NCBI GenBank assembly: GCA_038380435.1
Contig: JAWZYU010000024.1
Span: 55,478,113 to 55,542,112 of the forward strand
Reading direction: 5' to 3'
Origin: Ryuthela nishihirai
Taxonomy: Eukaryota > Arthropoda > Arachnida > Araneae > Heptathelidae
DNA: 64,000 nucleotides
A program made the translations under genes and the position numbers. The notes beneath the pieces are model-generated. The model saw only the letters and a program-made list of their open reading frames with translations, was not told where the DNA came from and did not search any database. Positions 27,301 through 42,300 of this stretch are shown one piece after another; positions within the stretch are counted from its first letter, which is position 1; every line of letters begins with the position of its first letter.

Positions 27301-30300
27301 AATGAGAAAAAAATTTTTCTGCAATTTTTGTCTTCATTGATATGCTTTGTTAAATGTCTAGTTTTTTTTTGTCAATTGTGTCCAGTTTTGGTTTGTGGAT
27401 TTGTCAAAACAGTTGTTCCACCATATCTTTCAAATGCGATGGAGAAACTTAACGATTTATGTGTCAAATGAAAGGTTATGATGCAGGGAGTGGATTAGGC
27501 TAAAAAAACCTGACTCCCCATGCTTTCTTCTCCACTAAAAATGGGGAAATATGAAAACAATTGGTCCACTATATCTCCAGAATGTGAGCACCAAAAGTAA
27601 CAAACTATGAGTCAAATGAAAGCTTGTGATGCAGTAAGTGTCAGACTATACAAAAATGACACCCCCATGCTCTCTTCTCCCCCTAAAAAGAGAAATATGA
27701 AAATGATGGTTCTGCTATATCGTTGAAATACAATGGCTGAAAGTAACAAGTGTAACGCTCCAAAGATTTAAATACTTTAAAGGTTTTGGACCTTTTATCT
27801 GATCCAATATTTATTCAAACTCTGGATAGCTCAGGTGCCAGGCAATTAATAATTTGCCAATTAAAGTCGAAATTAGGTTTTGAATATTACACCAGCAGGC
27901 ATTACTTATCGAGTAAGAATTCAAAATAAATGATTGTCAATATATATTTTAAATACAATCAAAAATTTATCTACTGACGTTGCTCAAGAGAAAAAATAGC
28001 AAAAATTCAAAAAGTTTCTATAACAAACAAAATTTATTTCCAAATATTCAAACTCACCAACATCTTAGGAAATGTCAACTACAACTTCTACATCTCTCTT
28101 ACTCCAACTACAACTCTGTTACAACTCAGTTCTCTTCTATTTCCAACTAACTTCAACTCTATTCTGACTCTATGACCACGTCACTGTTATATCAGCGTTG
28201 TATAAAGGGCCCGCACGTGTCATGTTGCACGCCAGGAAAGACATTTACATAAACTGACGAGCACGCAAGCTATAACACAAAAGAGGGCGTGTCCTTGAAC
28301 ACACGCGCTTTAGCGGATTACAATCAAAAGTTCAGAGTTGTGCATGCGCAACTCATATGCTCTCGGAAAGATGGCCGTGATGCCAAAAATAAAATTAAAA
28401 TCCCCAAAATGATAAATATAACGTAAATTAAGCAAAACTGGTTAAGTAAAAGTGAATGAGGGGGTATCACACAAGCTATGCATAAAATGAAAGTTTATGA
28501 CATGGGGAATGTTACAGGTTAAAAAATTTCCACACCCTTCATTCTTCCACCCTATGAAAGGGGAAATACATGAAAACTATTATTATGCTATATCTTCCAA
28601 ACACAAAGGTCTACAATTATGAGTTAGGTGTCAAATAAAAGCTCATATGAGAACTGCTGTAGACTATTTCGAATCCCCCCCCCACCCCTAAAAAAGAGCA
28701 GATTTTCAGGGGGTAGACCCTAATGAGTTATATCTCAAATTGAAGCTTGTGACATCCCCAATATCATGGGCTACCTTAAACATGACTCCAAAAGAAGGGG
28801 AAGGGAAAATGTTGTCAATGTTTATGAGTGTTTCAATGAATTGGTTTGGTTTGGTTATTTGGGGTTTATTGGCACAACAGCAACTAAGGCTATATTGCGC
28901 CAATCAAACGACAAAAAGGGATAAAGTCTCATAACCCACAACCAAAGTTAAAATGAACACAAACAAAACGGCACAAAAACGATGAGTAAAAAAGAATAAA
29001 AAGAAGCAACAAGTGTATAAGTCAACAATAAAAATGGGTGTATAGGACCTATTTAAAATCACAAATAAAGGTAAAAACTAGGAAACATAGTAAAAATCAG
29101 ATACATGTAAAATAACCAGTAAAACGTAAAAAGTCGAAAACAGGAGTTAAAAACAAGTCATCAGATAAAAGATGGCCTAGTGTAAGAGGCTCAGGCATAA
29201 AATTGTGGAAGGTAAAATACATTTTGCGTTCAAGGTTAAAAGTTGGACAATAAATTAAAATATGATTAATGGTTAAAATGGTGTCACAAAACTCGCACTT
29301 AGGTTCGTCGTCTGCCTTAAGAAGAAGTGTTTCAATGAAAATTTATGAGTTATGAAATCAGAAAGTTTCTGAAGATAGGTGTTTTTAATGACAAAGAAAA
29401 AAATTATTTTGCTTATTTAGCATTTTCTAAAATTTTCAGTCATTTATGCAAACAATATATAATGCATATGTTTGGATTTTTTGGTGATCAGCAAACTCTT
29501 AAGACTACAATATTAGTGTCACAAAAATGTAACTTGCTTTAAACACAAGAAGAAAAAAAAATGAAAAAATATAACTAAAAAGAGGTAAAGAGCTGTGAAA
29601 AAATTAAATAAAAACATTTCAAAGCATATAAAGTTTATTTTATTCACTAAAATTGAATCCTTGCAGATCAATTTGCATCAAATACTAATACAGAAAAATT
29701 TTACTTCAAAACAGGAAAAATTTCACTTTAAAATTACACTTACTCTGGTTAAAATATACTATGAGACATATTTTCATCTCTAGCCTATATTCCTTACCAT
29801 TAACATCAATCAGGTTCTTATCTCCTTTTTCCACTGCAACTTCCACTCTTTTATCTTTACAAATTACACACACCTTAATATAGGTTTCTTCCTCCACACT
29901 TACTTCTTTAACATTAGTAACATTACATGTCTTATCTTTATCCCTTTATCTCTTCTACCCTCATGCTCATTAGATAATGACACATGACTATTTACCAAAT
30001 TCTTATGCTTGTTAGCAAAGCTGACTAACGAGACATCTAGCTACTAAACGTTTATGCTCATTAACAATACTGATTAACAATATGACTATTCAATAAACTC
30101 TTACTTTCTACTGGCTCATTCACTAGAGAACTTTTATCAATTTCAACAAACACATCACTTTGAAACTTACTAAGTCAAATATTACATGATCACATTTTTT
30201 GTCAGATTCACTGCATAAAATATCTTTAATTTCTTCAATAGCTTTACCTATCTTATTAGGTATATTATTTAATATGCTTTTAATATTATAATGCTTATCA

Positions 30301-33300
30301 TTTATTTTAACTTTCTTCTAAATATGGATTCCTTCAGCTTCTGAATCTCAAAATTTCTCTACCCTTGATTTAATCCCATTAACCTCCATTCTTCTGAACA
30401 AATGTATCTGGTGCTATCAGCATTTAGGACTTTATTTATTTAATATATTATGCTATTATCAGAGTTAAAAGCTATTGTCTTTAAATCAGAAATGCTAATC
30501 TCATATCTAAAGTTATTAAGTGTGGCTTGAAGGTATTTAAAGCATTTTCAGTGAATTTGTGATTAAATTTATTTAAAATACAGTTGCTACTGAATATAGA
30601 AGATTCCAAATGTTTGAGAATATCATGTGGCCATTGACAAGTGATCTAGTTGCTCTTATGTACTTTGGAGAGTTCTTTAATAAGAAGTTAAGGGCATGAG
30701 AAGACGAGAAACTGCTTAGAGTAGTGGGAATCATTTAAGGCAGAGAGTGTACAGATTCAGGCACAGGAAAACTAGAACTTAATTATACTCACTCATACAA
30801 TTTGAAGTTTAGTGTAGTCCATCATGGCATGCCACAAGGAAGATTCAGAATAATCAGTTGACTGCTTGTTGTAGAAGTGTCCATATACCGTATTTCCCCG
30901 AAAATAAGCTTATGGTCTTATCATTTTCAGGATTCTTGTAATATAAACCCTACCCCAAACTATACAGTCATATCATTTTCAGGATTCTCGTAATATAAAC
31001 CCTACCCCAAAAATAAGCCCCAGTTAAGATCATCAGCCAGACGGATGCATTTAGTACGTATGTTGCAACACACGACTGACGTATTGAATTATAAAATAAT
31101 ATTAATATATAATTAAGTATAAATAAATAATATTATTGACATTAATACTTAAAACAAATGATAATATATATTATAATTAAGTATTTGTAAATACCCAAGT
31201 GGGCACCTTTGGACGAGAGGTAAACGCCTATGTAAACAGATGAACTCGAGACATTGCCGAAAGAGCAATCGGAGTACAGACACAACGTACGAATAACATG
31301 CGCACTTGATAATGAACTGACGTGGTTGTGTCTAATATGAATCTTCATAATTCAATACATCATGTGCTGTAACGGACGTACTTAATGCACTCGTGTGAAA
31401 TAAAGAAACGTTTTCTGAATTTTGGTGCCTGCAAGGTGCCAGTTATGATGATGTTCCAGAAGAAAATGATATGACTGTGAATAAATGTAGATTTTTGTAC
31501 ATGAATAAATGTGGATTGTTGTATATGAAAAAATAAGACATCCTCCGAAAATAAGCCCTAATGCATCTTTTGGAGCAAAAATGAATATAAGACCTGGTCT
31601 TATTTTCGGGGAAACACGGTAGATACATAAGCTGTTTTGTTGCTATCTCTGAAGCTGGTACATTCTATACTAGGATTTACTGTTGATGTCATCAGTGGAA
31701 AAACACAGTCCTTTTTGATGTTTGGACATAGAGACAGTTGCTGCAATATTAATGCAACCATTTCAATGGATGATGACAGATATCCAGATCATTGACTTAC
31801 TTGGATACCTACCATCATCTATTGAAATGGTTGCATTAATATTGCAGCAAATGTCTCCATGTCCAAAAATTGAAAAGGGCTGTTTCTCTACTAATGTAAT
31901 CCCATTAGTAGAGAAACAGCCCTTTTCAATTTTTGGACATGGAGACATTTGCTCCAATTGTAGTAACAGCAAGTCCTAGTGTAGAATGTACCAGCCCTTA
32001 GAGGTATCAACAGTACAGTTTATGTATCAACATGGACACTTCTACAATGAGGGGTCAACTAATTATTGTGAATCTTCCTTGTGTCATGCCATAATGGACT
32101 ACACTGTACTTCAAACAGTACGGGTTGGGTTGTTTACCTCTGAGTGGCACTTTTTGAACACAATGGGCTAAATGGTCAGGTCACAAGGATCCTGAAGGCT
32201 CAGAGAAGGCTGGGTGAGGGGAGCACTGGAACAACTGTTGGGAGACAGATGGTAACCTCCCGTCAAGGACATCAAGCATGTTCTTTAATGTGCACAGGGT
32301 ATGTCTCTCATGCACACACAGGGCCATGACTTAACATCCCATCCAACTGATGGTGGCCTTTCCAAGCCCATCGGTATCCCCTACTGACTCTACATACAGT
32401 GGGCAGGGCAGGGAGTTTTGCAGAGATAAATCTCAATGCTGACCCAGCTGGGACTCGAACCTGGGAACTGCAGATTACGAGCCTGGCCTGCTACTGACTG
32501 AACCACCCTCACTGCCACAAACAGCACAAGAGAGCATAATCAAGCCTCTAATTCTTCTCAACAAATGTATCTGATGTGATCCACACTTAGGATTTTATTT
32601 ATTTAAAGTAATATTATGCTATTTTTAGAGTTAAAAGTATTGTCTACACCAGTGTTTTTTTAACTTTTTTTGAATAATAAGAAATACATTTTACATTGCA
32701 CCCCAGACTCTGTTATTTTTCTATTCTATTTCATTAAAAAAAATGCTGGTTGCAACCCCTAAAATTGATTTCATGACACACTAATGGGTCGTGACCTGCA
32801 GCTTGAAAAACACTGGTCTACACCATGTTGTGCAATACAATTAAATCAGTAATGTTAATCTCATCTCTAAAGCTATTAAGCCTGGATTGATGGCATTTAA
32901 AGCCATTTATTACACTGAATTTGTGATTAAATTTATTTCAATTATTCTATCATTGTGCATTCATTAATTTAGCAACTATTTTCAGTCATCCATCAGCATT
33001 TATCAACCAAAGCTTCTCACTGATCACAGTCAGTAGCTTGCTATGCTCCACCTTTTAAATGAATTTGAAAAACATATTCAAGCATTACTCTCTTGTCCTT
33101 GAATGCTGCTACTTGCAATATCAACATTATCTTAAGTATCTTATATGTATGTTCACCAAAATGCTCAGCAACTTCATTGATTCCTTCTAACTGGTGAATT
33201 CCCACTTTTAGCATCCTTTATGAAATCAGAACCACTATTTTCTGTTTTATTGCAATACTGTGTTTACCCTATGTGGATTTAAATTACCTTTTGCATTCCC

Positions 33301-36300
33301 TTATGAAATGTATTATATAACACGAACAATGGTTTCGGCTGCCCCTCCATACCAGCTTGATAAATCCTTAGAATAGTGATTAGTAATTCTAGGTGATTGT
33401 ATTTTTGGGACTTCTGGTTAAATGTTTCTCTAAACTTGATAATATACATGCATTAATGAAAAAAAGCCAAAACAAAATAATGAAGTTTTATCTTACCTTC
33501 TTCTTCTGAAAATGGATGATCTCTAGTTTTTAGATATCTTTGCAACTCTCCTTTATGACACAGTTCCAAAATAAGATAAACATAGTTTTTATCCTCAAAA
33601 TAATTATACATCTGAAAAATTAACAAATTCAATACATATCATAAAATACAATATCATGGTTTAGAATTTACCACAGTATTATGGCTAAAATATTTGTTTA
33701 TTTATTCACTCACATATGATGAATACTTAGGTCACTTTGTGTATGATTATCTAACTCTATAGAGAAATGGACTATTAAACAATTGTAAATGTGATTTGCT
33801 CTACGAGTGAGCTACAGACCTGTCAGTTGTTCACTATTTAGGAATGGATATAATATTTTAACATATGTATATAAACAGGAGTGGGGGAAATTCAAAAAAA
33901 TCTAACCCGCTAACAGTTTTTACCACAAACCACAGCAAAGGCATATCACAACATCAGAAAGGAAAAAAAAAATTCCTGCTTTTATGTATATTAAAAAAAA
34001 AATACCAGTGATTGCAAACGAAGGTTTACTTTCTATCAATATATCAATTAGTAATTAAATCAAAAACACATATAATCTATAAAGTAACTTTGAAACAGAC
34101 CACATTAGATAATTCATTCACTGCTGGTGAGTGAGTGGATTTTCTGTCTTGTATATACTTGTAAATAAGTGACAAGAATTACACATTTAGTGCTATATTT
34201 TCTGTCACCTTGTTTAACATGTAGCATGCTGAAATTTAGCAACCAATAATACCCAATACATTGTTAAAAATATTGTAGGTCACAAGAATATAAGTGCAAG
34301 TCAACTCTTTCAAAAACAGATACCAAGAAGTATGAATTCTTGATAAATGATCTTAGCCAAAGTACAGTCATAACTACACTCATAGTACATACATACACTC
34401 AGTTTTAAAGAAACCAATAATTAAAAAGTTTGGTTATAATATACATTTTAGAGAAATTAATGATCATTAGTGGTCCATCTCCCTTTAATCTGCTACTTTC
34501 TTAAATTTTGAAAAAACTTGCTGGGTATTGTTAGTCTTAACTTTTTTCACAATGTGTTGTACATTCTTCTTCATAGCTCTGTTTATGCTCTCAATTTCTT
34601 TTGCTAATCAACAATTTTATATGAAATCACATTAATATTATTAATTTTGTACAAAATTTTTTGGTTTATCTTTGCTGAAAAAAAATTAATTCTTACCATA
34701 TTAGTCTGATTATAATGCAATATGTTTTACCTAAAAATTTAGGACCAAAAATCAAGTGGATTTATTTTTAAACAGAGGTTAATTATGCATAAAATGTATA
34801 AGTGAATTATATAAGTCTTTACCACTTTTAAAAGATAGCATTTTCTATCAAGCAGATACAGCATTAATTTTATGACGCAAAATTGTTACTTACTTGTAAT
34901 TCAATATTACAATATCATATTCTATGTTTTCATTTTATCCAACATGTTCTTTATTTATTACTGAAAGCCCTAAGTTTTTATAACTATATCATGAGTGTTG
35001 CTTCTAGCAATAATGTTGTTTTGAATACTGATTATTTCCAAACTATTCAGTTTGATCTTCTACAGCAGCCAATCACCAGAGTCATATAAGCTGTCAATAC
35101 TAAAAGAGTCCATGACTTCAGTCCAAAAACAAGAATTAATATTAACTTTAGTGATTTCATTCAGAACAATGATTCCCAAACCTTTTTTTCCAGCATACCA
35201 CCAAATTCTAACAATGTCCTTTTTTGTACTAGATGACAAGAAAAGATTTATTTTCTTGCATTTATCATACTACAATGTTGTTGCAAATCCATGTGCCACA
35301 GTTTAGAGTTGTTTTACCTTTAAGCAGCACTTTTTTGCACACAATGGTCTAAATGGCCAGGCCACAGTAACCCCAAAGGCTCAGAGAAGGTTGGGGGAAG
35401 GGGACCCATTGGATAGATGTTGGGAGACAGATGGTAGCCTCCCATCAAGGCCATCCAGCATGTTCTTTAATGTGCACAGGGTATGTCTCTCCTGTACATG
35501 GGGCCATAGCTTAACATCCCATCCGAGTGATGGTGGTAGCCTTTCCAAGCTCATCAGTTCCCCTACTGACCGTGGGTAGAGTGGGGAGTTTTGCAGAGAT
35601 AAATCTCAACCCTGGTTCAGTTGGGACTCGAACCTGGGAACTGCAGATTATGAGCCTAGTGTGCTATGGACTGAGCCACCTCTGCCCCCTGCAGTTTAGG
35701 AATCACTAATGCGGAACATATGCAATATCTCCTGTTCTACTCACTGCAGTTGGTAGCACATCAGTGACGTGATTTTGAGAGAAAAGAGCACCACCATTAG
35801 ATGTGAAAAAGCTTTATGAGATGGGATGTTAAGCTGTGGACCACCATGGAGGAATGCTCCCCAGTTCTGAGTACTTGTAGTCACATCCTGTGCATGTAAA
35901 AAAATATACTGAAAGTAACTGATGGGAAGATCCATCTGACTTTTCAAAACCCTATTTGAGCTGTAAAGTTCCTGTAACCTGGCTGTTTAATCTATTGGGA
36001 GCAAAAAAAAAATGCTATGCAGAAAGAAAAAAAAACACAGTAAAATTGTCTTTATATATATATATAAAGGGCATTCCAAAAGTTCTTGACACGTGTCTGT
36101 AGATTTGCACTCATTCCTACAAAGTTAACGAGCTTTGATGTATTACATATTAAAAATTTGTACCTATACATACACAGTATATATAGATACAAATTTTTGT
36201 ATCTATATATACACCATAGTATATGTATGGTAGGTGGTCATATTATTCTGATATGACTGTGTATTTTGTCATTACATATTAAAAACAAAGACTGTATCAT

Positions 36301-39300
36301 CATTTCTCTCTTTGCTGGCAGGGCACAAAGTTTGGTCTCTGAAATCTGTGTGTTGTTGCTTTGGAGATGGGGAAAGAGTTTACATTTTCACAAGGATGCA
36401 GCTTGGGGATAGCATGGAAAAATTTCATGCTGGTTTATCACAAGTAATTGGCGATAATGCCTGTTCATATGGCACTGTTATGGGATGGATGTGCAAATTC
36501 AGAGAAGGACAGCAGAGCTTCAAAGAGCTCTGTCTTGCAGGAAGACAGAAGAAGGACATGGATGAGAGACTATTGCTGTTTGTGAATTCATTAAGGAAAA
36601 CCCATCCATCACTGTTCAGGTAATAAGTTTAGATATCAGTGTATTGATTAGCAGTGTGGAAACAATTATTCATCAACATTTAAAGTTCCAAAAGATCTGT
36701 GCCAAATGGGTACCCCACAAATGGACAGACCAGCAAAAAAGGTTAGAGTCGACTCGTGCAAGGAGCTGCTGGCAATGTTTGAACCTAGTGGCCCCAAGTG
36801 GTTAACAGACATTGTCACAAGTGATGAGACATGGTTTTATTTCTATATAACTCCCAGAAAAATTGACAACTATTTTTGGGTTGCAGAAGATGAACTGCAT
36901 CCCCAAATCCTCTGATAAGACTTTCACTCAAGGAAGAGGATGTTTACAATATTTTTCCATTCTCAAGGAGTAGTAGCCATGGACACCTTAATTTAAAAAA
37001 ATGACTATAAATGGGCAACACTACACCAGCAATGTTTTGAAGAAAATGGTTAAGGAGATGAAGTAGCAGTGTCCAACAACAGGTGTGTCAAGGGTTCTTC
37101 TTCTTCATAACAATGCCAGTGCTCACAAAAGCCGATAAGTTATGGCCTATCTGGAGCAGGAAAAAAATAGCTGCCTCGTCCTTCATATTCTCCCAATCTT
37201 GCACCATGCAATCTTTGGTTGTTTCCAAAAATTAAAAAGGAACTACTAGGAAGTCGTTTTCACGAGTGCAAGACTTTGCAAAATGAATTCATTCAGAGTT
37301 GCAGAGTATTTCCCAATATGAATACCACCAAGTGTTCCAGAATTGGCATAGATGTCTGCAACTTTGTATAGATGCTGGAGGGGAGTACTTTCAAGGGCAG
37401 TAAAAGATTTGTTGAGGTAAGTGCAATGGTTTTTTTGTTCTGCAGATGCATATCAAGAACTTTTTGCACGTCCCTCATGGTACACATCTATTCCCTAGCA
37501 AAGTATCACAAGAGATGTCCTGTAGACAAGATGATGTCATGAAATGGTTACCTAAAAATATTTCGTTTTAATTTTAGTTCCACCACAAGAAAACTAATTT
37601 TTTCAGCTGAGTACACATTTACATCAAGATGACACTTTCACCATTGATGATGCAATTGACAGATACAATTGTAGAAATTGTGTAATGAAAAAATTCTGTC
37701 TACAGAATATGTATGAAACAGGAAAATTACATACATTGCATAATGACAATATCTATTGGACTTTCATCTTTATTGAAAGATAGTGACAGTAAAATCAACT
37801 TGGACATGTTGAAATGTTATCAGGATGTCTCATAAATCTGGAGCCATAGGAAATTCACACACAGCTATAACATACTCAATATGTTCACTATTCATGGTGA
37901 TACAAAGGGAAAATGGTTATGCCAGTCCAAGAGATTGGGCTGAATAGTTTGTGTGATCTCACTGCATGTAATGACAATTTCCTCTTGAAGATGCTTGGCA
38001 CTGACTGTATCTTTGAATTTTGCCAGCAACTTTCCTATTTTCCAACTTTCATATGAGTATTTATTCCAACTTTCATATGAGCAGCTAGTTGATTTACCCA
38101 GTGTTTCTCAGGTCTGAAACTCTCTGGAGTATATGGTAAGATAGCACTCCCCATGCTGAAAGCTTTCACGTGGCATAAAGCTCATCATCATTTTCACCAC
38201 CTTGGGAAAATTTTTCTTTCCTCTTTTGGGGGAGAATAATCATTAAGTAATATGGTGATAACTACATTTTGGCAAAGGTATTTAAATATAACTTTTAATA
38301 ACACTTATTGTGATATTATTAGATTCTTCATTATATAGAAAAGAAACAGAATGATGAGTAGAGCAACTAATGGTAAACATGTAAATAATTAGCGAAAAAC
38401 AATACAGTTTTTTTTAGTAATGAAAAACATTAGAAAATCAAATGCAGTTTAAATATCTGTATACACCATATACTAGAAAAATACAAATCTTGGTGCTTTA
38501 ACAATAAGGTCAAGTAAGCTTTCATTTCATAATCCTGAAAGTGCTGAATTTATATAAAATAAGCTTTTAACTGCTGGCAAATTTCCTTTTAAAATTATTT
38601 GTATTTTCAAACTTTATATTTAGATGGAAAAAAAAACCCTCTTGATTCAGGACTATATTCTTGACCTCATGAATACAAACAGATCCCAAAGCGAAAGAAA
38701 GAATTCTTCATAAAGAGTACTCGATTTCTCATTCCTTAAGAGTTCATAATACATAGATGAGAAAAATTCAACAATACATAGATGCAACATCTAAGAGTAA
38801 AATTTTTAGTAGTGGCTATTATTATCTTGTAAATAAAGAAAAGTAGCATTTTCAAAAACCAAAATATTTATCTTTTTTAAAACTCAACACTAGACATCAC
38901 ACACTTAAGTAATATATTACCTCCAATATAGATGGATGCTTCAACCTGGAATGAATGCTAACTTCTTGACGCACTCGATTAACCATTCCTGCTTCTTGCA
39001 TGAGTTTTTTGTCAATCTATCCAGATAGGAAAATTTTAGAACATTTTTTAAAACAGAAGTTTTCTAACAAAAGTATACATATATTACTAAATTAGATAAC
39101 AGCTTTCTCTATTCTTCAGTTCAAAATATTATGCAGATTTGAGAGTATACTTTTTAAACTCGTGTAATTTTATTTAAATACTGCAATCCCTTCTTTAGCA
39201 ATGTGAAATTAATCCTTTCACTACCATACTGGCCAAACTGTGTGGTAGTGAAAGGAGGAGACAGTGAAAAGGAAGGAATAGCATGAATGGGAGAGTCCAT

Positions 39301-42300
39301 TTAAAATCTCTGCAGTTTTGGATCAGTATAATAGTGAAAGGGTTAAAATAAATACTGTGCTTTATATTGTAATAACACAAAATGCTGTATTATAGTGGAA
39401 TAGCTTACTTTAATAATTTGGCAGCTAAGTAAACAAAAATTTACAAGAAAGAAGATTTGGTAGTTGCTGATTTGATGGCCTAATGTTCAGCCATCAATGC
39501 TTGGTCATTAATAATATACGTACATTGCCTACAATAATAAAATAGTTATATATATATACACACACACACACTTAAAATAAAGCAAAGCACAGTTATTTAA
39601 ACTCTCTGGGCTCATGCAGATGTTATGAAATGCATAGAACCTACTGTTCTTACTGTGTGAATCAAAAAATTTTAACTTTAAACTGTAAAATTTATACTTT
39701 AATAAAAATGCAGAAAAGCTCACATAATGTTCAAAGAAGTTTCATAAGTTCAGAATAAAATTTCTTTTAAACTATATTCTGTATGCGTTCCTCACCAGTA
39801 CACCCATCCTCCTTACAAAATTTCAATCGAACTATGCAGAAAAACAGATTAATGTACATAGCAATCATATATACAATACTGACATTATCCCATTATCTCC
39901 CCTTTGCTTGGAAATTACTTCTAGACATTATGAATACCAATTTATGTAATATTTAGGTCATGAGCAACATTAAACCAGTGCAAAGCAGTGGAAAGCAGTG
40001 AAGTTGACATGGACCGGCATCCCTATGACACACTTTCAACAACTCATTGAATTCATGCCCCAAAGAATTCAGGCTGTTCTGATGGTAATAGGGGGAGCTA
40101 CTCACTATTAGATCAGTGTACCTAATAAAGTGGCCACTTAGTGTACATACATTATGCAAAAATTTATTATTCATTATTTCAAGTTACAGAAGACTGCAAA
40201 TCTAAAAGTTAATCTGCAGGTCTCATAATGATAAATATGAAAGCAAAGCAGTTATTTAAACTCTCTGGGCTCATCATATTTTGCTTATCATATACTCTCA
40301 TTAGCTAATGTATAAATTTTTTGCATAACACAGCACCTATGACTTAAGTGCTACAAAACACTGTCACTTGCCTGATGAAGCAGCCTTAGGTGAGCTACAA
40401 AAATGCATAGCTGCTTTTGTTTAGTTCTAACTTTTAAGTTAGAGTTATGTGTTGTTAATTTTAATTGAAACTGTAACACTTAACCTTATATAACCATTGG
40501 GCACATCTGAATTAGCAAAGGCAAAATTGACTATATATCATTAATATTGCACTGGTTCAATGTTGCTCATGATCCAACATGAATAAGCTAGAACTGTGAT
40601 ACCTTTCATTTAGTGTATTTCCATCAAACTCCAACAATGTGTAATTTCACAATTGTTACAAAAACTCTGAGAATTTATAAAGGAAAATTGCAAGCATTTA
40701 AGTGGATAGAAAAAAAAAGAAGGGTACAAAATTCTGTAAATGTATGATTCACCTGCATATTAACTTTTAGATTTGCAGTCTCCTGTAACTTGAAATAATT
40801 AATAATAAATCTTTTCATAATGTATGTACACTAAGTGGCCACTTTATTAGGTACACTGGTCTAATAGTGAGTAGCTCCCCCTATTGCCATCAGAACAGCC
40901 TGAATTCTTTGGGGCATGAATTCAATGAGGTGTTGAAAGTGTTTCATAGAGATGCCAGTCCATGTCAACTTCACTGCTTTCCACAGATGTTGCAAATTGG
41001 CTAGTGGCAGATCTCTACTTGAAAAAGCTCATTATATCTAATCCCACAGGTGCTCAATTGGATTGAAAGCTGTTGACTGGAGAGGGCACCACAGTAAGGG
41101 TTGGGTTGTTTTACCTCTGAGCAGCACTTTTTTGCACACCATGGGCTAAATGGCCAGGTCACAAGGACCCCGAAGGCTCAGAGAAGGTTGGGGGAGGGGA
41201 CCCACTGGAACAGCTGTTGAGAGACAGATGGTAGCCTCCCGTCAAGGCCATCCAGTGTGTTCTTTAAAGTGCACAGGGTATGGCTCTCCCGCACACGGGG
41301 CCATGGCTTAACGTCCCATCCGACGGACGGCGGCCTTTCCAAGCCCATCGGTGTCCCCTACTGACCGTGGGCAGGGCGGGGAATTTTGCGGAGATAAATC
41401 TCAACGCTGACCCAGCTGGAACTCGAACCTGGGAACTACAGATTACGAGCCTGGCGTGCTACCGAATGAGCCACCCCCGCCCCCACCACAGTAAGCTGAA
41501 GTCACTGTCATATTCCTGGAATCATACTTAGGTATATATATATATACACATGATCCTATCCTTATGACATGTAGCTTTATCATGCTGTAAGAATCTTTTT
41601 GCAGATGGATGCAGTACTACCATGAAGGGTTGCACCTGATTGACAATGACGTTTAGATATCCTGTTGCATTCAAACACTGCTCTATTGGTATCAAGGGAT
41701 CCAATGTGTGGCATGAAAACACTTCCACATCATTATACTGCTGACACCAGCCTGAAATGTTGATTCTTGAGAGGATGGATCTATGGATTCAAGCCCATTT
41801 TGCTATATCCTGTCCTCCCATCAGAGTGAAATACACTGGTTTCCATAAATAAAAATTAAAAAAATAATAAACATAATAAAAATTAAAAAACATTTTTAAA
41901 ATCAAAAAATTTTTTTAATCTAAATGATGTTTAATTTTTGCTGGGTTTTCAGCTTCTTTGTCAAAAATTTAATGACCACACGATACTCAAGTTCAAACAT
42001 TTTAAAATATTGGGCAACAGCACTTCTATCTGCGATGCTAACTGGAATGCTACTGATGCTAGAGCTACAAAAATTTAACTGCAGTGCAACAAAAACATAG
42101 GGTGGGGGGTTGACGGAGTTAGATCTGTCAATTCTTGTTCTAACATGTTCGGGCCAGAAACTTTTGGACCTTACTATGTAGCTTTAAAATAGGCTCACAT
42201 AACATTTTTATTTATAGATTTAATTTCATTTCATTTTTATAGATTTAAGTCCATTTCATGCAGCCCGATTTGCTTTTTAACAAAGCAGCGGGACCATCTT

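Noticed and set aside
40360..40410. Hammerhead-ribozyme-like CTGATGA motif
   Set aside because: The GAAA box reads CAAA and helices around it do not pair; a similar look at 43,835-43,880 also has a broken core (CTGATAA).
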